From an uncultured Ruminococcus sp. (GTDB lineage Bacteria > Bacillota_A > Clostridia > Oscillospirales > Ruminococcaceae), in the NCBI GenBank assembly GCA_902782875.1, contig CACZPE010000132.1, positions 1 to 9,364 of the forward strand: DNA of 9,364 nucleotides. The letters run 5' to 3'. Of this stretch, positions 5,534 through 9,364 are shown piece by piece; within the stretch, counting starts at the first letter, position 1; every line of letters begins with the position of its first letter. Both the position numbers and the translations under genes were made by a program. The notes under the pieces are model-generated. The model was not told the DNA's origin and did no database searches. It worked only from the letters and a program-made list of their open reading frames with translations.

Positions 5534-7903
5534 ATGGAAAAAAAGATACTTTCTCTGCTGACAGCCGTTACAATGATCTCGAGCTTTTCTCTGCCTGCAT
5601 ATGCAGATGTATATGAGCCGTTTGATCTGATAGGTTCAGAGACACTGACTCTCGGAACATCCGGCGGAGTCAATCTCGGCGATTCCTATGACGACTGGGA
5701 CGCGAACTTTGATTATGATACCGGTACAGGTATGCTCTCCTGGGATTTTCCCGATGATGATGTCGATTATTACTCATATGGCGATGATACCTATGCAAGA
5801 TTCCGTGTGTATGTGCAGGATGAGTCAAGGAACATATTCCTTGGCTGGATATCATCGGAATATGAGACCGATGATCACGGCAGCCGTACAGGTGTGACCC
5901 GTCCGGGCTTCAATGTGATGGGCAGACTGGCATTTCTGAGCACAAAGGGATATACTATCCCCTCTGATGTAGTTATAAGCGTTGTCATCGATGAGATAAA
6001 CGACAGCACCGATCATAAATATGACAGAAGCGCTCATCAGTATACGCTGCCTGTCAGCTTCAGCGGAGGCAATGTAATTACAGGGCTGAAGCCGCCCTCA
6101 TCCTACAGATATGATGAGGATGAACAGAGGGTATACTGGGATGCTCCCGATGGCGCTACCTCTTATATCTATCATATAATCGGCGAGACCGTGACATCCC
6201 TTACGGATACCAATGATATCGAGAATATCAGGCCTTCCGATATAAGCAACAAGTACCTGAGCATAATCTCCGTTGACAAGGACGGCAATATGTCCGAGCC
6301 GTATTTCCCCATCATAGAAATGACGGTAAAGACTGCTCCAACCAAGACCGAGTACAACAAGGGCGATGCTCTTGATCTCACAGGTGCGGTGGTTACCGCA
6401 AAGCGCATAAAGTCTGACGAGCCAAACAAGATTTCGTATGAAACGACTGATATCACCCTTCCCGATGATGCTATCACAGCCGAGGGCTTTGACTCCGACA
6501 CGGAGGGCGATAAGGTCATCACTCTCAGACACGGCGACACTACGACGACTCTGACCGTAAAGGTACTCTCTTACGAAAAGGTGGAGGCTTCCAATCCGGA
6601 CTGCACCACCAACGGCAATATCGAGTACTACATCGGCAGCAACAATAAGTTCTATAAGCTTGAAAACGGTGTATACACCGAGATAACCGAAGAAGCTACC
6701 GTAATACCTGCTTCCGGCCATACCGAAGGAGAAAAGGTGAAAGAGAACGAAGTTGCTCCTTCCTATTCCTCCACAGGTTCGTATGATGAAGTGGTTTACT
6801 GCACCGAGTGCGGAGAAGAGATCAGCAGAGAGACCTTCACCGTACCTATGCTTGTACTTTCAAAGCCCGCAGTTACAGCAACACCGGGCAACAAGCAGGT
6901 AACTCTCAGCTGGGGCGCTGTTACAGGCGCTGCACAGTACAGGGTATACCGCTATGAGAACGGTACATATACCGCTCTTGTGAACACCACAGGTACCAGC
7001 TATACAGTCGGCGATCTGAAAAACTTCACTAAGGCAGGCTTCCTTGTAAGGGCTATAAACGGCACCAACGGCTCTGCTTACACAAATGCCGATGTTGTAT
7101 ACGCAACTCCCACAGGCGCACTTGCAAAGCCCTCGTTCACTGTTACAGCAGGCAACAAGCAGGTCACCGTAAAATGGACAGCAGTTGCCGATGCCGCAAA
7201 CTACAGAGTATACAAGGTAGAGAACGGCAAATATGTATATCTCGCTACTGTAACAGGTACTTCCTACACTGCCGCAGATCTTACCAACGGCACAAGATAC
7301 GGCTTCCTGGTAAGGGCATTCAACGGAAATGTTGGCTCTGCATACACAAATAACGATGTTGTCTATGCAATACCCTTCAGCACGCTTGCAAAGCCCAAGC
7401 TCACCGTTACACCCGGATATAAGAAGGCTGTACTGAAGTGGGGCGCGGTTACGGGCGCTGAGAACTACAGGGTATACCGCTATGAAAACGGCCAGTGCAA
7501 ATATCTCACTACTGTAACAGGCACTACCTACACCTCCGGAAGTCTTACCAACGGCACTAAGTACGGTTTCCTGGTAAGAGCGTTCAACGGAAATACAGGT
7601 TCTGCATATGCAAATGCTGATATCGTGTACGCAACACCCTGTCTTGCAAAGCCAAAGCCTGCAGCAAAGGCTGCAAAGGGCAGCGTTACCCTCAGCTGGA
7701 GCGCGGTTGACGGCGCGAAATCCTACAGGATATACCGCTATGAGAACGGTACATATATCGCTCTTGTGAATACCGCAAATACAAGCTGCGCCATAGCAAA
7801 TCTCCCGTCAGGCAAGCAGTGCGGTCTCCTCGTAAGGGCCATAAACGGCACAGAGGGTTCTGCATATACAAACGCTGATGTGGTATACGCAACACCTAAA
7901 TAA
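5534..7903 (+). CDS. Secreted Big_3-like / Fn3 repeat protein
   Basis: A 789-residue exported protein. The ATG at 5534 has a GGAGG site 7 bases upstream and begins a signal peptide (residues 1-24, MEKKILSLL core, cleavage after PAYA). Residues 25 to about 180 are an acidic, Tyr/Asp-rich beta domain I do not recognise. About 181-262 looks like a divergent Fn3 unit (VYWDAPDGATSYIYHI). About 263-347 matches the bacterial Ig-like Big_3 pattern (PTKTEYNKGDALDL, then GAVVTA, GFDSDTEGDKVITL, TLTVKV). Residues 350-439 are the Cys/His module shared with the preceding gene, and 440-789 are four Fn3 domains starting near 440, 530, 618 and 704. The protein ends two residues after the last Fn3 signature (VVYATPK) and has no anchor motif. 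No catalytic motif is visible, so a binding or structural role outside the cell is most likely. It has its own promoter and terminator and should be monocistronic. Confidence 0.9.
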   Translation: MEKKILSLLTAVTMISSFSLPAYADVYEPFDLIGSETLTLGTSGGVNLGDSYDDWDANFDYDTGTGMLSWDFPDDDVDYYSYGDDTYARFRVYVQDESRNIFLGWISSEYETDDHGSRTGVTRPGFNVMGRLAFLSTKGYTIPSDVVISVVIDEINDSTDHKYDRSAHQYTLPVSFSGGNVITGLKPPSSYRYDEDEQRVYWDAPDGATSYIYHIIGETVTSLTDTNDIENIRPSDISNKYLSIISVDKDGNMSEPYFPIIEMTVKTAPTKTEYNKGDALDLTGAVVTAKRIKSDEPNKISYETTDITLPDDAITAEGFDSDTEGDKVITLRHGDTTTTLTVKVLSYEKVEASNPDCTTNGNIEYYIGSNNKFYKLENGVYTEITEEATVIPASGHTEGEKVKENEVAPSYSSTGSYDEVVYCTECGEEISRETFTVPMLVLSKPAVTATPGNKQVTLSWGAVTGAAQYRVYRYENGTYTALVNTTGTSYTVGDLKNFTKAGFLVRAINGTNGSAYTNADVVYATPTGALAKPSFTVTAGNKQVTVKWTAVADAANYRVYKVENGKYVYLATVTGTSYTAADLTNGTRYGFLVRAFNGNVGSAYTNNDVVYAIPFSTLAKPKLTVTPGYKKAVLKWGAVTGAENYRVYRYENGQCKYLTTVTGTTYTSGSLTNGTKYGFLVRAFNGNTGSAYANADIVYATPCLAKPKPAAKAAKGSVTLSWSAVDGAKSYRIYRYENGTYIALVNTANTSCAIANLPSGKQCGLLVRAINGTEGSAYTNADVVYATPK
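6581..6850 (+). other. Cys/His module of the Big_3/Fn3 protein (residues 350-439)
   Basis: Contains Cys357, His396 and a CTEC pair (Cys423/Cys426), at exactly the same distances as in the preceding gene's product. It lies between the Big_3-like domain and the Fn3 array, the same position relative to the Fn3 array as in the neighbour. Confidence 0.7.
6851..7900 (+). repeat. Four tandem Fn3-coding repeats
   Basis: Units start near 6851, 7121, 7385 and 7643. Units 1 and 4 carry the NGTY(T/I)ALVNT wording and match units 2 and 4 of the preceding gene closely in DNA (6938-6988 and 7723-7774). Units 2 and 3 carry YL(A/T)TVTGT and NGT(R/K)YGFLVRAFNGN. Units 3 and 4 contain cysteines (GQCKY, SCAIA, KQCGL) that are rare in the other units. 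Confidence 0.85.
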
Positions 7904-7910
7904 ACTGCAT

Positions 7911-7944
7911 AAAGCACCCCTTTGAAAAAAGGGGCGCTTTTTTG
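7911..7944 (+). terminator. Rho-independent terminator of the Big_3/Fn3 gene
   Basis: AAAGCACCCC at 7911-7920 pairs with GGGGCGCTTT at 7931-7940 (one A-C mismatch), extended by TTT/AAA towards a small loop, and followed by a T run at 7938-7944. Its CCCCTT-loop-AAGGGG core resembles the terminator at 5371-5402. Confidence 0.88.
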
Positions 7945-8015
7945 TCTGACAGGGGGATACACAGACACTCCAAACTCTATATAAAATTCCAATATATATT
8001 TGTAAAAAGCCCATA

Positions 8016-8047
8016 TTGATAAAAACGTGATAATGTGGTAATATAAT
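8016..8047 (+). promoter_or_regulatory. Likely promoter of the BspA-like LRR gene
   Basis: TTGATA at 8016-8021 is followed after 17 bases by TAATAT at 8039-8044. An overlapping TATAAT at 8042-8047 would give a 20-base spacer. The block from ATATTGA through GATAAT resembles the consensus promoter region at 5471-5501. Confidence 0.6.
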
Positions 8048-8076
8048 AAATGTGTTAAAATCCCAAAATTTTAAAA

Positions 8077-8083
8077 AGGAGAG
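8077..8083 (+). promoter_or_regulatory. Ribosome binding site that selects TTG over a nearer ATG
   Basis: AGGAGAG at 8077-8083 lies 6 bases before the TTG at 8090 but only 2 bases before the ATG at 8086. The normal spacing and the signal peptide both favour the TTG. Confidence 0.75.
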
Positions 8084-8089
8084 ATATGA

Positions 8090-9364
8090 TTGAAACACAG
8101 AAAGATTCTTTCATGCCTGACTGCGATCGCACTCTGCGCAAGTGTTTCCGCACCTGTATTTGCAGATGCAGCTGACGAAGCTGCCGAGACGGTCGAGATC
8201 GTTGAGCCTGCACAGGACGAGAGCGAAGAGCCCGCAGCAGACGAGACAGCAGACGCTGAGCAGACCGAAACAGCAGACGCTGAGGACAGCGAAGCTGAGA
8301 CCGAGGAGGCCGAGACTGAGGCTGAGTCCGAAACAGCTGAAGAGACCGCTGAGGACAGCGAAGCTGAGACTGAGACCGAAGCTGAAACTGAGACCGAGAC
8401 TGAAGAGACTGAGACTGAAAAGACCGAAGAGGAAACTCAGACCGAGGAAGCTTCAGAGACAGAGGACACAGCTGAAGAGTCCGAAAGCACTGAAGAAGCT
8501 GAAGCAGCAGACGAAAAGTCTGATGAAGAAGACACCAAGGAAGATACAGCTGCTGTTGAAGAGGCTGCAGAGACAGCTGAGAATGAGACTAAAGCAACAG
8601 CTGAAGAAGAGACCACTGAGGAAGATGAGCTCGAGCTCGGCGAAAAGGGCGGCACATTCCCCAATAACAGCAATTTCACATGGAAGCTCACAGCTTCAGG
8701 CCAGCTCCTGATATGGGGTTCAGGCGAAATGCCCGGCTTTTCGTCTTCGTCAAGTCAGCCCTGGGCAGATGACAGGACTGTCATTACGTCGGTAATACTT
8801 CAGAGCGGCATCACATCTATAGGCGCCCATGCCTTCCAAGACTGCACCGCACTTACTTCCGTATCTATCCCCTCTACTGTACATACTATAAATACCTCCG
8901 CTTTCTATAACTGCAGAAGCCTCACTTCTGTTTCACTTCCCGACTGCGATATAGGTAACTATGCATTCGAGAACTGCACAGACCTTGTGAGCGTAAGGCT
9001 TTCCTCAAGCAGCGTAAGCAGATCGATCGGTACAGAGGCATTCTATAACTGCCAGCGCCTTGAGAGCATAAACATCCCGAACAATATCACCAACCTTGGT
9101 AATTACTGCTTCAACGGTTGTGTTACTCTGCCCAGCATCAGCATTCCCGGCAGCATCAAGCTGATTCCTTACCGTGCATTCTACGGCTGCACATCCCTTG
9201 AGACCGTAGCTATTGGCAGCGGCGTTGAGGAGATCGGCGAAGATGTATTTTATGACTGCATCTCCCTCAGAAACGTTTCTATGCCCTCTACAGTTGTAAA
9301 GATATGGGGTGAGGCTTTCAGAAACTGTAAGAGCCTCCAGTCTGTTGTAGTACCCAACGCAGAG
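8090..9364 (+). CDS. Secreted BspA-type leucine-rich repeat protein, 5' part (runs off window)
   Basis: The frame from the TTG at 8090 stays open to the window end, giving 425 residues with the 3' end missing. Residues 1-25 are a signal peptide (KHRK, hydrophobic core, cleavage after PVFA). Residues 26-183 are an extremely acidic, low-complexity Glu/Thr/Ala/Asp stretch with internal DNA repeats, probably a disordered stalk. Around residue 198 comes FTWKLTASGQLLIWGSGEMP, the beta-hairpin cap that typically precedes BspA repeats. From about 222 onward there are about eight 22-23-residue leucine-rich units of the Treponema/BspA type (LRR_5), marked by AFxxC, LTSVSIP and similar. Such proteins are usually surface adhesins or binding proteins in Firmicutes and Bacteroidetes. 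Whether it too ends in Fn3 domains, like its neighbours, cannot be seen. The frame is easily missed because it has no upstream ATG and no stop in the window; the Arg/Lys/Pro/Gln-rich frame at 8142-8711 is its shadow. Confidence 0.9.
   Translation, partial: MKHRKILSCLTAIALCASVSAPVFADAADEAAETVEIVEPAQDESEEPAADETADAEQTETADAEDSEAETEEAETEAESETAEETAEDSEAETETEAETETETEETETEKTEEETQTEEASETEDTAEESESTEEAEAADEKSDEEDTKEDTAAVEEAAETAENETKATAEEETTEEDELELGEKGGTFPNNSNFTWKLTASGQLLIWGSGEMPGFSSSSSQPWADDRTVITSVILQSGITSIGAHAFQDCTALTSVSIPSTVHTINTSAFYNCRSLTSVSLPDCDIGNYAFENCTDLVSVRLSSSSVSRSIGTEAFYNCQRLESINIPNNITNLGNYCFNGCVTLPSISIPGSIKLIPYRAFYGCTSLETVAIGSGVEEIGEDVFYDCISLRNVSMPSTVVKIWGEAFRNCKSLQSVVVPNAE
8246..8443 (+). 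repeat. In-frame short repeats in the acidic stalk
   Basis: A 15-base unit ACAGCAGACGCTGAG occurs at 8246-8260 and 8270-8284. A 23-base identical block occurs at 8279-8301 and 8348-8370, 69 bases (23 codons) apart. From about 8366 to 8443 the DNA is largely GAG/GAA plus ACT/ACC hexamers encoding Glu-Thr. All periods are multiples of three, so length changes would keep the frame. Confidence 0.75.

Noticed and set aside
8142..8711. Plus-strand Arg/Lys/Pro/Gln-rich open frame
   Set aside because: Out-of-frame shadow of the Glu/Thr/Ala stalk: GAG/GAA/ACN/GCN codons read in another frame give a biased composition, with no start signals.

Overview
This window looks like part of a low-to-mid-GC Firmicute chromosome, most likely a Ruminococcus-like gut or rumen clostridium. 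That assignment is an inference. It rests on the AGA/ATA-rich codon use, the strong GGAGG-type ribosome binding sites, the TTG starts, and the protein types: secreted fibronectin type III (Fn3) arrays, BspA-type leucine-rich repeats and a secreted transglutaminase-like domain. No marker gene fixes the genus.

Layout: four plus-strand genes lie in a row, each secreted or apparently secreted, and each of the last three has its own promoter-like region. (1) Bases 1-973 are the 3' end of a gene made of Fn3 domains, closed by a strong terminator at 1005-1034. (2) Bases 1210-5367 encode a 1385-residue protein: signal peptide, acidic linker, transglutaminase-like domain with a complete Cys/His/Asp triad, two tandem BspA/DUF285-like repeats, a Cys/His module and five Fn3 domains, followed by a terminator. 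(3) Bases 5534-7903 encode a 789-residue protein: signal peptide, beta-rich head, a Big_3-like Ig domain, the same Cys/His module and four Fn3 domains, followed by a terminator. A consensus TTGACA-N17-TATAAT promoter precedes it. (4) Bases 8090-9364 are the 5' part of a gene with a signal peptide, a long Glu/Thr/Ala-rich acidic stretch and BspA-type leucine-rich repeats. It runs off the window.

No gap exceeds 300 bases. The three gaps (974-1209, 5368-5533, 7904-8089) are fully accounted for by a terminator, an AT-rich promoter region and a ribosome binding site. I see no tRNA, rRNA, CRISPR, insertion sequence or integrase.

Functionally this reads as a cluster of independently transcribed, modular cell-surface or exported proteins that carry different heads on a common Fn3 C-terminal scaffold. 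The shared modules and near-identical DNA blocks in the Fn3 arrays show that the genes exchanged or duplicated parts. None of the three visible C-termini has an LPXTG, dockerin, SLH or transmembrane anchor, so how they stay at the surface, if they do, is open. Two genes start with TTG, and an ATG-only gene call would get them wrong.
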